The notes under the pieces are model-generated. The model had not been told where the DNA came from. It searched no databases and was given only the letters and a program-made list of their open reading frames with translations. A stretch of DNA of 64,000 nt from Micromonospora fulviviridis (lineage in GTDB: Bacteria > Actinomycetota > Actinomycetes > Mycobacteriales > Micromonosporaceae). Location: NCBI RefSeq assembly GCF_014648395.1, contig NZ_BMRA01000016.1, positions 35,892-99,891 of the forward strand, read 5' to 3'. Shown here in pieces: positions 48,483-57,566 of this stretch (the first letter of the stretch is position 1; every line of letters begins with the position of its first letter). Both the position numbers and the translations under genes were made by a program.

Positions 48483-49204
48483 GACGCTCCCACTCCGCGA
48501 TGGTCGGTGGCCTGCGAGGTGAGCCGGAGGAACGCGTCCTCCAGGCTGTCGTCGTCGGCGGCGAGTTCGGCGACGGTCGTCTCGGCCAGCAGCCGGCCGC
48601 GGCCGATGACCACCAGCCGGTCGGCGGTCAGCGCCATCTCGGCGATCAGGTGGCTGGACACGAACACCGTCCGGCCTTCGGCGGCGAGTCCGCGCAGCAG
48701 GTCCCGGATCCAGCGGATGCCCTCCGGATCCAATCCGTTGACCGGCTCGTCGAGCAGGAGGACGCCCGGGTCGCCCAGCAGGGCCACCGCGACGCCGAGC
48801 CGCTGGCGCATGCCGAGCGAGTACGTACCGGCACGCCGCGTTGCCGCGTCGGACAGACCGACGAGACGCAGCGCCTGCTCGACCCGGGAACCGGGGATGT
48901 CGTTGCTCGCGGCCAGTGCGGTCAGGTGCGCACGGGCGCTGCGACCGGGATGGAACGCCCCCGCGTCGAGGAGCGCGCCGACCGCCTTCAACGGCCAGTT
49001 CAGGTCCCGGTACCGGACGCCGCCGATCAGTGCCTCGCCACGATCAGGGGCATCCAGGCCGAGGATCATCCGCATCGTCGTCGACTTGCCGGATCCGTTC
49101 GGGCCGAGGAAGCCCGTCACCACCCCCGGCTGCACCCGGACGCTCAGCCCGTCGACGGCGACCCGGTCGCCGTAGCGTTTCGTCAGCTCACGTAGTTCGA
49201 TCAC
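48479..49204 (-). CDS. ABC transporter ATPase (ABC-2 exporter)
   Basis: A 241-residue ATPase: Walker A FLGPNGSGKSTTMRMIL, signature YSLGMRQRLGVAVALL, Walker B VLLLDEPVNGLDPEGIRW and H-loop VFVSSHLIAEMALTADRL. The GM-x-QRL variant of the signature and the absence of a fused membrane domain are usual for daunorubicin/bacitracin-type exporters. It is the first gene of the exporter/two-component operon. Confidence 0.92.
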   Translation of the reverse strand: MIELRELTKRYGDRVAVDGLSVRVQPGVVTGFLGPNGSGKSTTMRMILGLDAPDRGEALIGGVRYRDLNWPLKAVGALLDAGAFHPGRSARAHLTALAASNDIPGSRVEQALRLVGLSDAATRRAGTYSLGMRQRLGVAVALLGDPGVLLLDEPVNGLDPEGIRWIRDLLRGLAAEGRTVFVSSHLIAEMALTADRLVVIGRGRLLAETTVAELAADDDSLEDAFLRLTSQATDHRGVGAS

Positions 49205-49665
49205 ACGATCGACGCTAGGCAGCGCCGTCGGCGGTCAGAAGCCGGAAACCATCCGACTCCGCCTGGAGGTTTCCACCCCCGTCGCGGTCCCGACCCACAG
49301 ATCTCTTCCGAGCGACGAGGGAAGCCATCAAGCGATCTCGGCGACCCACTCGGGTGACCCTTGCTGTGGTAGTCGGCCTAGGTTCTACGGGCGGCGAGGA
49401 CGTGGCCGTCGGGCTCGGGCGGCCTCACATCCGGGCTCTCCGCACATCGACCTCGCAGCCCGGCGAGGACGGGGTCGAAGTCGTGCTCGACCAGCCAGCG
49501 GACACCCAGCAGGCTTCGCAGCGACCACCACCCGCGGATCGGCGACGCGGTCTACGGCTCGCCGAGGCGGCCGGGGTTTGTCGCGGGCGTCGTGACACCG
49601 ATGTTGAGCGCAGGTCCCGAGACCGGACGGCCAGCCACGGGCCGGTGTGGGAGGACTGGGACGAT
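49205..49665. other. Gap upstream of the GNAT gene
   Basis: No convincing gene. One minus-strand stretch near 49460-49550 (RIRGWWSLRSLLGVRWLVEH) has some protein character and may be a remnant. The exporter operon promoter must lie near 49205-49250. Confidence 0.35.
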
Positions 49666-50202
49666 GTGTGGATGAAGATCACCCGACTCATCACCGTGGA
49701 GGACGCGCCGGCCCTGGCCGAACTGCTCCGCGTCAACCGTGAGTTTCTCGCGCCGTGGGAGCCGATCCGGAACGAGGACTACTTCACGGCGGACGGCCAG
49801 CACGCCGTCATCGAAGCCGATCTCCAGCAGCACGAGCAGGGATCGAAGCTGCCCCACGTCATCCTCGACGACTCCGGTCACGTGATCGGCCGCATCACGC
49901 TCAACGGCATCGTGCGCGGCCCCTTTCAGTCCTGCGCCATGGGCTACTGGGTGAGCGCCGGCCACAACGGCCGAGGGTTCGCGACCAGGGCGGTGCGCGA
50001 GATCGTGCGGGTGGCCTTCGAGGAGTTGGGGCTGCATCGGGTGCAGGCGGAGACCCTGCTGCACAACGTCAGATCCCAGCGGGTGCTGGAACGCAACGGG
50101 TTCGTGCAGTTCGGCATGGCGCCGGAATACCTCAACATCGCCGGCCGGTGGCAGGACCACGCCATGTATCAGGTGGTGAGGCCGTCCTCGGCAACCGGCT
50201 GA
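49666..50202 (+). CDS. GNAT acetyltransferase, RimJ/RimL-like
   Basis: A 178-residue acetyltransferase: KITRLITVEDAPALAELLRV, NREFLAPWEPIR, MGYWVSAGHNGRGFATRAVR (acetyl-CoA loop) and HNVRSQRVLERNGFVQFGMA, the pattern of RimJ/RimL-type ribosomal-protein or antibiotic acetyltransferases. GGGAGGA lies 10 bp before the GTG at 49666, which I prefer over the ATG at 49672. Acceptor unknown. Confidence 0.85.
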   Translation: MWMKITRLITVEDAPALAELLRVNREFLAPWEPIRNEDYFTADGQHAVIEADLQQHEQGSKLPHVILDDSGHVIGRITLNGIVRGPFQSCAMGYWVSAGHNGRGFATRAVREIVRVAFEELGLHRVQAETLLHNVRSQRVLERNGFVQFGMAPEYLNIAGRWQDHAMYQVVRPSSATG

Positions 50203-50247
50203 ACCTCATCACCCTCAGCCGTGCGTGAAGCTTCGTGCGTGTGGCAG

Positions 50248-50748
50248 TCAGACCTGGATGTGGCTGCGGATCTCCCGGGCGAGGGCTGCCTGGCTGTTGT
50301 CGTCGACCACCAGGACGCCGTTCTCGGCCATCACCGCGTGGAACTGCTGATGGTGGTAGGGGACCCCTGGGGGCAGCGGTGCGAGGTGCCAGTGCAGGTG
50401 GGCGTTGCCCTGCCGGCTGCCAAGGCTCATCGAGTACATCCGCTCGGTCGGCAGCGTCGCCACGATGGCACGTGCCACCTCGTGCACGATGCCCTGGAAG
50501 CGGAGGAACTCGGGCTGCTCCATGTCGTGCACCCAGCTTTCGAGGTGACGCTTCGGGGCAACGAGGCAGTAGCCGAGCAGCGTCGGGTAGCGGGCGAGGA
50601 AGGCGATGGTGTCGTCGGTCTCGTAGACGAGGTGGTGCCGGTAGTCGGGGTTGCCGGCCACGAATGCGCAGACGAAGCAGGGTCCTCCGCTCACTCGACG
50701 CGCGTACTGCTCGAAGTCGAACGTGGCCTTCGCGGGCAGGTCCCCCAT
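50248..50748 (-). CDS. HIT-family protein
   Basis: A 166-residue HIT-fold protein: ARRVSGGPCFVCAFVAGNPD (Cys-x-x-Cys zinc site), LVYETDDTIAFLARYPTLLG, CLVAPKRHLESWVHDM and the active-site triad in GNAHLHWHLAPLP (H-x-H-x-H). HIT proteins hydrolyse or transfer nucleotidyl groups. Pieces of a paralogue of this gene lie at 38350 and 39334. It is convergent with the GNAT gene. Confidence 0.88.
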   Translation of the reverse strand: MGDLPAKATFDFEQYARRVSGGPCFVCAFVAGNPDYRHHLVYETDDTIAFLARYPTLLGYCLVAPKRHLESWVHDMEQPEFLRFQGIVHEVARAIVATLPTERMYSMSLGSRQGNAHLHWHLAPLPPGVPYHHQQFHAVMAENGVLVVDDNSQAALAREIRSHIQV

Positions 50749-50898
50749 CCGGGAAGACTAGATCGGCTCGGCGGCATTACGTGAAGCGAGATCCACCCGG
50801 CTGGACAACCCGTCACTTCTGTCGCGGGGGCCATGCGGCCCACATCGCTGCGACGGCGCTGCGGCGCGTCTGTCGGGGGCGCTGACTAGGGTGTGGGG

Positions 50899-51990
50899 GT
50901 GGTTGACCAGCGCCAGGTGATGAACTTCCGCGTTCGGGCCCAGCAGCTTGACCGAGCCGAGGGCACGCTGGGAAACACCGCCGTGCTCGACATCGGGGTG
51001 CAGGACACCGGTCCGGACGGCGGCCGGTGGGCGCTGGCCGTCCGCGGGGTCGACGTGGCGGCGCTGTCCGCGGAGGACCTGATTCTGCTGTGGACCGTGC
51101 GAGGCGCTCCCCACCTCTATCGCCGCGCTGACGTGGGGAAGGTGGCGGCGGCCGTCGAGCCCTTCTCCGAAGCCGACGCGGGCAAGCGCATCTACGACGC
51201 CGCGAGGCCGTTGAAGGCGGCTGGCATCGGCATCGTGGCTGCCCTCGACGAGGTGGCCGCTCACATGCGAGCCATCGTCACCGAGCCGATGGTCAAGGGG
51301 GACGTCTCCGGCCGCCTGGCCGAGGTGATGCCGGAGCCGTACCTGCGGTTCTGCCGACCGTGCGACGCCACCCACCTCTACGAGATGCCGTTCCGGTTGG
51401 CCGCCGTGCGGGCCGGACTGGAGTTGCAACTCGACACGTCGCCGCCGGTCCTGCAACGCACCGCACGGTTCAAGAAGGCGGCCGCGCCGGACGAGAGGCT
51501 CGACCTCATCCGCGCGTACCTTCGTCTGCTCGGCCCGGCCACTCCCAAGCACGTCGCCGACTATCTCGACGCCACGGTCAAGGACGTTAAGGCGCGCTGG
51601 CCCGAGGACGTGATCGAGGTGGTGGTCGGCGGTGAGATGCGCTCGCTGCTGGCCGCCGACCAAGAGGCGTTGGAGTCGGCCGACAGCAGGGCAACCCGTC
51701 TGCTCGGCCCGTTCGACCTCTTCCTGCAGGCCAAGGACCGGGGAACCCTGGTGCCGGACACGGCGCACGCCAAGGAGTTGTGGCCGGTGCTGGGACGCCC
51801 CGGCGCCGTCCTGGTCGACGGTGAACTGGCCGGCACCTGGCGTCCCCGTAAGTCCGGCAGGACGATGAAGGTGGCCGTCCAGCCGTGGCGGACACTGTCG
51901 GCGACCACTCGCAATGACATCGCCGAACAAGCTGAACGCCTCGCCGCGTACCGCGCCGTTCCCCTCGCCGACGTCGAAATCCCCGCCTAG
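50899..51990 (+). CDS. Winged-helix DNA-binding protein of the HTH_42 / AlkZ (YcaQ) family
   Basis: About 363 residues: RQVMNFRVRAQQLDRAEGT, then VRGAPHLYRRADV and RAYLRLLGPATPKHVADYLD, WRPRKSGRTMKVAVQPW near the C-terminus. This is the HTH_42 fold, whose characterised members AlkZ and YcaQ are DNA glycosylases that unhook interstrand crosslinks and cleave bulky alkyl adducts. The catalytic Gln-x-Gln motif of AlkZ is not obvious here, so activity is unsure. GTG starts at 50893 and 50899 are both possible. Confidence 0.75.
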   Translation: MVDQRQVMNFRVRAQQLDRAEGTLGNTAVLDIGVQDTGPDGGRWALAVRGVDVAALSAEDLILLWTVRGAPHLYRRADVGKVAAAVEPFSEADAGKRIYDAARPLKAAGIGIVAALDEVAAHMRAIVTEPMVKGDVSGRLAEVMPEPYLRFCRPCDATHLYEMPFRLAAVRAGLELQLDTSPPVLQRTARFKKAAAPDERLDLIRAYLRLLGPATPKHVADYLDATVKDVKARWPEDVIEVVVGGEMRSLLAADQEALESADSRATRLLGPFDLFLQAKDRGTLVPDTAHAKELWPVLGRPGAVLVDGELAGTWRPRKSGRTMKVAVQPWRTLSATTRNDIAEQAERLAAYRAVPLADVEIPA

Positions 51991-52067
51991 CGGATGATCG
52001 GGGGACGCCCGTCCGCCGAGACCTGTGGCAGCATCACCGCGTCCGTCCGGCACGGGGGAGGGCCACC

Positions 52068-53648
52068 ATGAACGAGGACACACCACCACGGGCGGCATGG
52101 CCGGACCTGGTCGGCGTCGTGGCGGCCGCGGCGGTCGGACTGGTCGTCGCGGCCCGTGGGTTCCCCCTGGCACTGTTCGCCGCCTTCACCGACCTGCTGG
52201 CCCACGGTCCCATGGGATGGGGCGTGTACGCGGCGGCGGTGCTCGCGGTGGCGATCGCCGTACCGGCGCTGCTGCCGCGGCTGCCGGGGTGGCCGGTGGC
52301 GGCGGCCGGCCTGGCGGTCTTCCTCGCCGCCGACCTGACCGAAGCCGACGTGATGATGAAGGCGCTGCTGCCCATCGAGGTGGGCACTACACGCGAGGTC
52401 GCCATCGCGCTCGCCGCCACCGCGGGCCTCGGGCTGGCCCTGGGCGGGGTGCTGCTCGCGCTCGTGCAGGCGGCGCCGGCCGCCATGTGGTGGGTCGGCG
52501 TGGGGCTGAGCGCCGGGCTGGTCCTGCACCCGGTCGGCAGCGAGCTGTTCCGCGCGGTGCTGCCCCGGCGTGCGGAACACCCCTCGTTCGCACCCGCCCA
52601 GCGGGGGATCGTGAACGCCATTGACGTGGAGGTCTGGCTCGCTCTCGGGCTCGTCGTGGTCGCCGCCGTCGTCGCGTACGTCCGGAGGAGCGGGTACGGC
52701 CCCGTCGCCTCCGCCCGGTTCCGGCCCGGCGCGCCAGTGGCCGTGATCGCCGTCGCCGCGCTGCTCCTCCTGGGTTTCGCACTGCGGAGTGCAACGATCC
52801 GGGAGCTCCGCCTCGGTTCCGATGAGATGGCCGGTCAGGACGCGACGATCGAGTCGTTCGCCCAGGTCTCCGCTGTGGTGCTCGCCGTTGTGGTCGCGCT
52901 CCTGCTGACCGCGTACGCCTACCGGCTCGGCCGCGCGCCGGCTGCCCGCTGGGTGGTGCTCGGGGCCGCGGCGGCACCGGTCGCGGTGTTCGAGTTCCCG
53001 TACGACGGCCCCTCGTCGGGTACCCGGACGTCGCTCGTGCTGCTGTTCGGGATCCTCGCGGTGGCCGGCGGTGCGCTGGCGGCTCGGCACGCGGCGCGGA
53101 TGCTGCCCTGGGACGCGATCGGACTGGTGGTGGTTGCCGCCGCGAGCCCGTTGGCCTGGCCGGAGGTCCGGGCGGAACTCCCGTCGGCCGACACGGTCGG
53201 GGCGGTGCTGGTCGCCGTCGGTCTCGGCCTGGCCTTCGGGGCCGGCATCGTCCTCGTGACCGATCCGGCGGGGACGCCGCCCATCGGCCCGGCCGCCACG
53301 GTCGACGGCCGTACGGGGGGCGATTCGGCGGCCGGGCCGGCCGTCGCCGACACGCCGGCCGTCGCCCTGGTGGATGATCCGACCGGTGGTCGGACCCGTC
53401 ATGGGTCCAACCTCGCCGGCGTGCTCGTCCTCGGGCCGGCCGCGCTCATGCTCTGCGCCTCGGCGCTCGCGCCGGTCGTGCTGAGGTCCCAGGTCGGCGG
53501 CCTGATGGAAGAGGACCCGTCCCTCACGGTGCCGCTCTTCACCACGGTGGGTGCCGTGCTGCTGGTGCTGCTCTTCGGATTCGCCCGGGCGGCCGGCCGT
53601 CTCCGCCTGGATCCGCGCGCCGAGGCGGCCACGTCCCAGATGGTGTAG
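52068..53648 (+). CDS. Large polytopic membrane protein, unknown
   Basis: A 526-residue protein with roughly twelve hydrophobic segments (LVGVVAAAAVGLVVAARG; VSAVVLAVVVALLLTAYAY; TVGAVLLVLLFGFARAAG). A polar loop near residues 395-440 is rich in Thr, Gly and Pro. No transporter motif recognised. GGGGAGG precedes the ATG. It lies between the AlkZ-like gene and a convergent small gene. Confidence 0.65.
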   Translation: MNEDTPPRAAWPDLVGVVAAAAVGLVVAARGFPLALFAAFTDLLAHGPMGWGVYAAAVLAVAIAVPALLPRLPGWPVAAAGLAVFLAADLTEADVMMKALLPIEVGTTREVAIALAATAGLGLALGGVLLALVQAAPAAMWWVGVGLSAGLVLHPVGSELFRAVLPRRAEHPSFAPAQRGIVNAIDVEVWLALGLVVVAAVVAYVRRSGYGPVASARFRPGAPVAVIAVAALLLLGFALRSATIRELRLGSDEMAGQDATIESFAQVSAVVLAVVVALLLTAYAYRLGRAPAARWVVLGAAAAPVAVFEFPYDGPSSGTRTSLVLLFGILAVAGGALAARHAARMLPWDAIGLVVVAAASPLAWPEVRAELPSADTVGAVLVAVGLGLAFGAGIVLVTDPAGTPPIGPAATVDGRTGGDSAAGPAVADTPAVALVDDPTGGRTRHGSNLAGVLVLGPAALMLCASALAPVVLRSQVGGLMEEDPSLTVPLFTTVGAVLLVLLFGFARAAGRLRLDPRAEAATSQMV

Positions 53649-53662
53649 ATCCCGGTTCGGCG

Positions 53663-53974
53663 CTACCCCAGAGCGATGCGATTCTCGACCGATCGTTGAA
53701 GCGGACCGGCGTACTCGGTGAGGCTGAATTCGCGATGCCCGTCGGGGTGCACGGTGACGGCGACAGAGCTCCCGTCCTCGAATCGCAACAGGAACACGGG
53801 ATCGAGGTCGTTCAGGAACGCGAACGTCTCCTGGTCCTCGTCGCTGACGAGGCGACCCCGGGCCCGCCAGCCGGCGTCGGTGGCCGCAATCACGACGGCC
53901 ACCTCGACGCTGCCGAGCAGGGTGGAGGAGTTCGCCCACCAGTCCAACCAGCAGCAGCCCTCGAAGCGGTCCAT
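53663..53974 (-). CDS. Small hypothetical protein
   Basis: A 103-residue protein, MDRFEGCCWLDWWANSSTLL, then VEVAVVIAATDAGWRARGRL and DPVFLLRFEDGSSVAVTVHP. It is mostly beta-strand in pattern, similar to small actinomycete proteins of unknown function (WDWWAN..T near the start). The GC-rich hairpin at about 54000-54025 upstream of it probably ends the sigma/partner operon. Confidence 0.65.
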   Translation of the reverse strand: MDRFEGCCWLDWWANSSTLLGSVEVAVVIAATDAGWRARGRLVSDEDQETFAFLNDLDPVFLLRFEDGSSVAVTVHPDGHREFSLTEYAGPLQRSVENRIALG

Positions 53975-54051
53975 GCCGTCATCTTTCCAGGGCGAAGCCC
54001 GACCGGCCGCCGGCCGTGTCGGAGAACAAGGCAGTGCAACACCCTGGCTAC

Positions 54052-55080
54052 TCAGGCTGGTGTGAAGACGACCTGCCAGGCACCGGTGACGTGCTCGGGC
54101 ACGATCTCGATGGTCACCGAGTCGCCCCGGTTGAGGTCGAGGCCGAACTCGCGCTTCCACGCGCCGTCCTTGTCGCCGTACATGCCGACGGTGCTCATCT
54201 GGTAGTCCCACCACTCGCCGGTCGTGACTTCCACGCCGTTGACGCGGACGTGAAGGAGTCCCGGCGTCTGGGCGAGCATCTCGAGCGAGTCGGTCATCTT
54301 CCAGACCACCGTCCGCTTGATCGGACGCTCCGGGTCGGCCGGATCCGATCCGATGATGACGGCGCCCGGGCAGAGCGCCTCGGTGCAGCCCGCCATGAGA
54401 GTCCGGGGCAACGGGGCGAGTGGTCCTGCCGGCCGGGGCGGCAGCGGGTACTGGTCGAACGGCACTCGCACACCGATCGCGAGCGCGAACGTACCGCTGT
54501 CCGGGATCGCCACCGGCACCTTGTCCGTCCCGTCGAACCGTTTGGCGCCCGGGATCGTCATGACGAACGTGGCGGACTTGCCGACCGCCACGTCGAGCCC
54601 GTCCCAGCTCCTCAGCTGAGTCGACCCGCCGCAGCCGCCACCGGTGAGAAGGTGGCCGTTGACGCTCAACCGCTCATCGAGCTCGACTGCGTCTCCGGTG
54701 CCGTCGCAGCGGCTGAAGATCACGAGATCGAGCGTGGTGGGCACGATCGTCAGTTCGATCTGACGCTCCGGCAGCGCGGCGGAATCCGCAGCCACGACAC
54801 GGGCGCCCTTGGCGTACTCCGGAAACCCTTCGACGGTGCGGACCGGCGACGGACGGTTCGCCGGGGTGGGGGTGACGGGCGTGCGCAGCCCCGGCACGAC
54901 GGCGGCCACGGCGATGCCGGCCAGGGCGGCCACCGCGCAGGTGGCCCAGGTCGCGATCCGGCGCCGGCGCCGCGCCGCCACCTTGGTCTGTACGCCCTGC
55001 AACCGCATGTGGTGCACGAGTTGGTCGGCCGAATCGCCGGAGCGTTCGTCGAGCACCTGCTTGAGATCGGTCAGGTTCAT
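54052..55080 (-). CDS. Membrane-anchored partner of the ECF sigma factor (anti-sigma-like)
   Basis: A 342-residue protein. The first 40 residues (MNLTDLKQVLDERSGDSADQ) are cytoplasmic, one helix follows (IATWATCAVAALAGIAVAAV), and about 270 residues lie outside. The external part is beta-rich (VAVGKSATFVMTIPG; NRGDSVTIEIVPEHVTGAW). It overlaps the SigE-family gene by 4 bp. This arrangement is typical of transmembrane partners in the SigE-family ECF group, though no zinc-type anti-sigma motif is seen. External Cys pairs (SRCDGTG, GGGCGGS; GCTEALCPG) may form disulfides. Confidence 0.72.
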   Translation of the reverse strand: MNLTDLKQVLDERSGDSADQLVHHMRLQGVQTKVAARRRRRIATWATCAVAALAGIAVAAVVPGLRTPVTPTPANRPSPVRTVEGFPEYAKGARVVAADSAALPERQIELTIVPTTLDLVIFSRCDGTGDAVELDERLSVNGHLLTGGGCGGSTQLRSWDGLDVAVGKSATFVMTIPGAKRFDGTDKVPVAIPDSGTFALAIGVRVPFDQYPLPPRPAGPLAPLPRTLMAGCTEALCPGAVIIGSDPADPERPIKRTVVWKMTDSLEMLAQTPGLLHVRVNGVEVTTGEWWDYQMSTVGMYGDKDGAWKREFGLDLNRGDSVTIEIVPEHVTGAWQVVFTPA

Positions 55081-55574
55081 CCCAGCATCCCTTCCGGCGT
55101 CAGCGTCTCGTCGAGGCGGAGCTTGGCCACCGCCCGGCTGGCCTGGCTCTTGACCGTGCCGACCGAACAGCCCAGGACCTCGGAGATCTCGACTTCCGAG
55201 AGGTCCTCGAAGTAGCGCAACACGAGCACGGCGCGCTGCCGGCGGGGCAGCCGGCCCAGTGCCCGCCAGAGGCGGTCCCGGTCGTCGAGGCCGGCGTGCG
55301 GGTCAGTTTCGGCAGCCGCCTCGGGGAGGTCGGCCGTGGGAAGTTCACCCCACCACTTGCGTCGCCATGACGATGCGTACGCGTTGACGATGATCCGGCG
55401 CACGTACGGCTCCGGGTCACCGTCGATGCGCCGCCACGCCTCCCACGCCCGCGCCAGCGCGGTCTGCAGCAGGTCCTCGGCCAACGCCCAATCGCGGGTG
55501 AGCAGGAACGCGGTACGCAACAGCCGCGGTGACCGGGTAACGACGAAGTCGTCGAAGCCCTCCGGTGTGATCAC
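55077..55574 (-). CDS. SigE-family (SigE70-type) ECF sigma factor
   Basis: A 165-residue sigma factor: FDDFVVTRSPRLLRTAFLLT (region 2.1), WALAEDLLQTALARAWEAWRR (2.2-2.3), VRRIIVNAYASSWRRKWW (2.4), then LPRRQRAVLVLRYFEDLSEV and EISEVLGCSVGTVKSQASRA (region 4). GTG start at 55574. The membrane partner gene follows with an ATGA overlap, so both are made together. Its regulon is unknown. Confidence 0.92.
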   Translation of the reverse strand: MITPEGFDDFVVTRSPRLLRTAFLLTRDWALAEDLLQTALARAWEAWRRIDGDPEPYVRRIIVNAYASSWRRKWWGELPTADLPEAAAETDPHAGLDDRDRLWRALGRLPRRQRAVLVLRYFEDLSEVEISEVLGCSVGTVKSQASRAVAKLRLDETLTPEGMLG

Positions 55575-55742
55575 GTGCCCGCCCTTTCGCCCAGTCGGTC
55601 ACGAGGTAGTACCGGCCATGACGCGAAAAGGTTGCACGACCGACCGCCGTTCGACTCGGCCGGGTGTAGCGGGAAGCCCAGCCGAGTGCCGCCGGATCGC
55701 GCACAGGGCTGTGAGGCTTACGCTTCATCCCTGCTCATGGGC

Positions 55743-56336
55743 TCATTCGCCCAACGGGGCAGCCCGCCAGCGCCACTCCGTCAATTGCGGACGTCCCGGC
55801 AGCTCGATGCGGCCGGTGGACCACCGCAGCGCCGCCCACGGGTCGACGGTGACCAGGTCCCGCGCCGCGTCCGGAAACAGTCGAGCGAGCAGCCGGGCGC
55901 ACACGTCACGCGGGGGATCGATGGCCAGACCGAGGCCCCGGGCGATGTCGTCCCCGTGCAGCAGGGTCTCCACGCACCCCATGGCGGCGAAGCCTTCGGC
56001 ATCGGCTCGACCGGTGGGGTGGTAGGCCCGCACCTCCGGCCCGCATGTGCGTACCGTGGCGGCCAGGATGCGGCCACCCGCCTCGGCGAACTCGAGTACC
56101 TCTTCCGGGGACGCGTCCTTGTCGGCGTTGGCCATGAAGCGTACGAACCGCTTCTCCGGCCGGGCCACGAGTTGGCCCGCGAACGACATCAGGCAGTCAC
56201 CGATGTGCTCGGCGGTGTGCCAGCAGTCCCACTCCAGGCTGCCCGCCCGCGCGGACCAGTCCAGCCCGACCGCCGGTCGAAGGCTGGCAACAACGCTGGA
56301 CAGCGCCGCGTCGAGGTCGTCGGCGGTGACCGCCAC
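55743..56336 (-). CDS. Maleylpyruvate isomerase N-terminal (DinB-like) family protein
   Basis: A 197-residue protein of the mycothiol-dependent maleylpyruvate isomerase fold: VTADDLDAALSSVVASLRPA, WDCWHTAEHIGDCLMSFAGQ with a metal-ligand His, and FAAMGCVETLLHGDDIARGL with a second. GGAGGG lies 4 bp before the GTG at 56336, which I prefer over the extension to 56426. Such proteins use mycothiol to act on or detoxify small molecules. It is a single gene near the APH-type gene. Confidence 0.8.
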   Translation of the reverse strand: MAVTADDLDAALSSVVASLRPAVGLDWSARAGSLEWDCWHTAEHIGDCLMSFAGQLVARPEKRFVRFMANADKDASPEEVLEFAEAGGRILAATVRTCGPEVRAYHPTGRADAEGFAAMGCVETLLHGDDIARGLGLAIDPPRDVCARLLARLFPDAARDLVTVDPWAALRWSTGRIELPGRPQLTEWRWRAAPLGE

Positions 56337-56526
56337 GGTTCCCTCCAGGTTCTCAGGGCCGATGTCGCACCGGCCCGGGTCGGTGGCCGCCAGCGTGCCC
56401 GACGGGTGTGACGAACTCGGCCGCACCGCGGGTCAGCAGGGGCGGTCGCGTGACGGATAACTCCCGGGACATCGGCGACGCGTCCGGCTAGCGTGCACGG
56501 ACGACCGCGACCGGAGGAGGGCCGGC

Positions 56527-57411
56527 ATGCCCGGTGGGCAGATGCACAAGGACGAGGTACGCACGGACAGCGCCCTGGTCCGACGGCTGGTCGCCGGGCA
56601 GTTCCCGCAGTGGGCGGACCGGCCGGTCACGCCCGTGCCCTCCGGCGGTACGAGCAACGCGATCTACCGGCTCGGCGGCGACCTCGCGGTCCGGCTGCCA
56701 CGCGTCGAGTCCGCGGTCGACCAGGTCGAGTTCGAGCACGAGTGGCTGCCGGTCCTCGCGAGGCACCTGCCGGTGGCGGTGCCGGAGCCGTGTGCCGTCG
56801 GCCGGCCGGCCGAATCGTATCCGTGGTCCTGGGCGGTCTGTCGCTGGGTCGACGGCGAGAACCCGACTTGGAGCAACACCGATCCGCGACGGTTCGCCGC
56901 CGACCTCGGCGAGCTGGTGGCCGGCCTGCGGCGGGCGGACACCAGCGGCGCCCCTGTCGGGTACCGCAGCGGCCCGCTGAGCGGCCGGGACGCGTACCTG
57001 CGGGAGTGGACCGAGGCCGCCCGCGGCCTGGTCGACGTCGAGGCGGTCATCGCCGTCTGGGAGGCGGCGCTTGCCGCGCCGGCCTGGGACGGTCCGCCCG
57101 TCTGGAGCCACGGCGACCTGTTGGCGGGCAACGTGCTGGTCAAGGACGGCCGGCTGTGCGGTCTGATCGACTTCGGCGCGGCGGGCGTCGGCGACCCGGC
57201 CTGCGACGCGATGGCGGCGTGGACGCTCCTCGACGCCGACTCGCGCGCCGTGTTCCGCGAGGCGGCCGGGTTCGACGACGCGACCTGGGCGCGCGGCAAG
57301 GGGTGGGCGCTGACCTTCATCAGCGCGCTGACCTACTACCGGGAGACAAACCCCACGATGTACGCCGTCGCCCAGCGGGCGGTGGGAGCGGTGCTGTCCG
57401 AACGCCCGTGA
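56527..57411 (+). CDS. Aminoglycoside phosphotransferase-family kinase
   Basis: A 294-residue APH-fold kinase: VTPVPSGGTSNAIYRLGGDL (nucleotide lid), WSHGDLLAGNVLVKDGRL (catalytic HGDxxxxN) and LIDFGAAGVGDPACDAMAAW (metal-binding DFG-like). The N-lobe lysine that should follow the first strand is poorly visible (LAVRLPR), as in many phosphotransferases acting on small molecules. It may modify an antibiotic or an endogenous metabolite; naming it a resistance gene would be premature. Confidence 0.8.
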   Translation: MPGGQMHKDEVRTDSALVRRLVAGQFPQWADRPVTPVPSGGTSNAIYRLGGDLAVRLPRVESAVDQVEFEHEWLPVLARHLPVAVPEPCAVGRPAESYPWSWAVCRWVDGENPTWSNTDPRRFAADLGELVAGLRRADTSGAPVGYRSGPLSGRDAYLREWTEAARGLVDVEAVIAVWEAALAAPAWDGPPVWSHGDLLAGNVLVKDGRLCGLIDFGAAGVGDPACDAMAAWTLLDADSRAVFREAAGFDDATWARGKGWALTFISALTYYRETNPTMYAVAQRAVGAVLSERP

Positions 57412-57528
57412 CCGCGGCTCTCGTTCGTAGCGGGAGAAGGAACCGCGGCGAGCTGTTGTGCTGGCCGCCGCCGTGTCGCGCCCGGTCCCCGGTCCTCACC
57501 GGACGTGAGGGCCCGGTGGTGAGAACGC

Positions 57529-57558
57529 GGCCCGGCGCGGGAGTCCCCGCGCCGGGCC
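57529..57558. terminator. Perfect 13-bp terminator between APH and xylanase genes
   Basis: GGCCCGGCGCGGG (57529-57541) pairs with 57546-57558 around AGTC, between the convergent genes at 57411 and 57567; it probably serves both. Confidence 0.8.
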
Positions 57559-57566
57559 ACGGTCGG

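Noticed and set aside
53990..54035. Hairpin GACCGGCCGCCGGCCGTGTCGG as a sixth copy of the 118-bp repeat
   Set aside because: Only the GC centre is similar; the TGTC-tip and arm repeats are absent. It is more likely the terminator of the sigma-partner gene.
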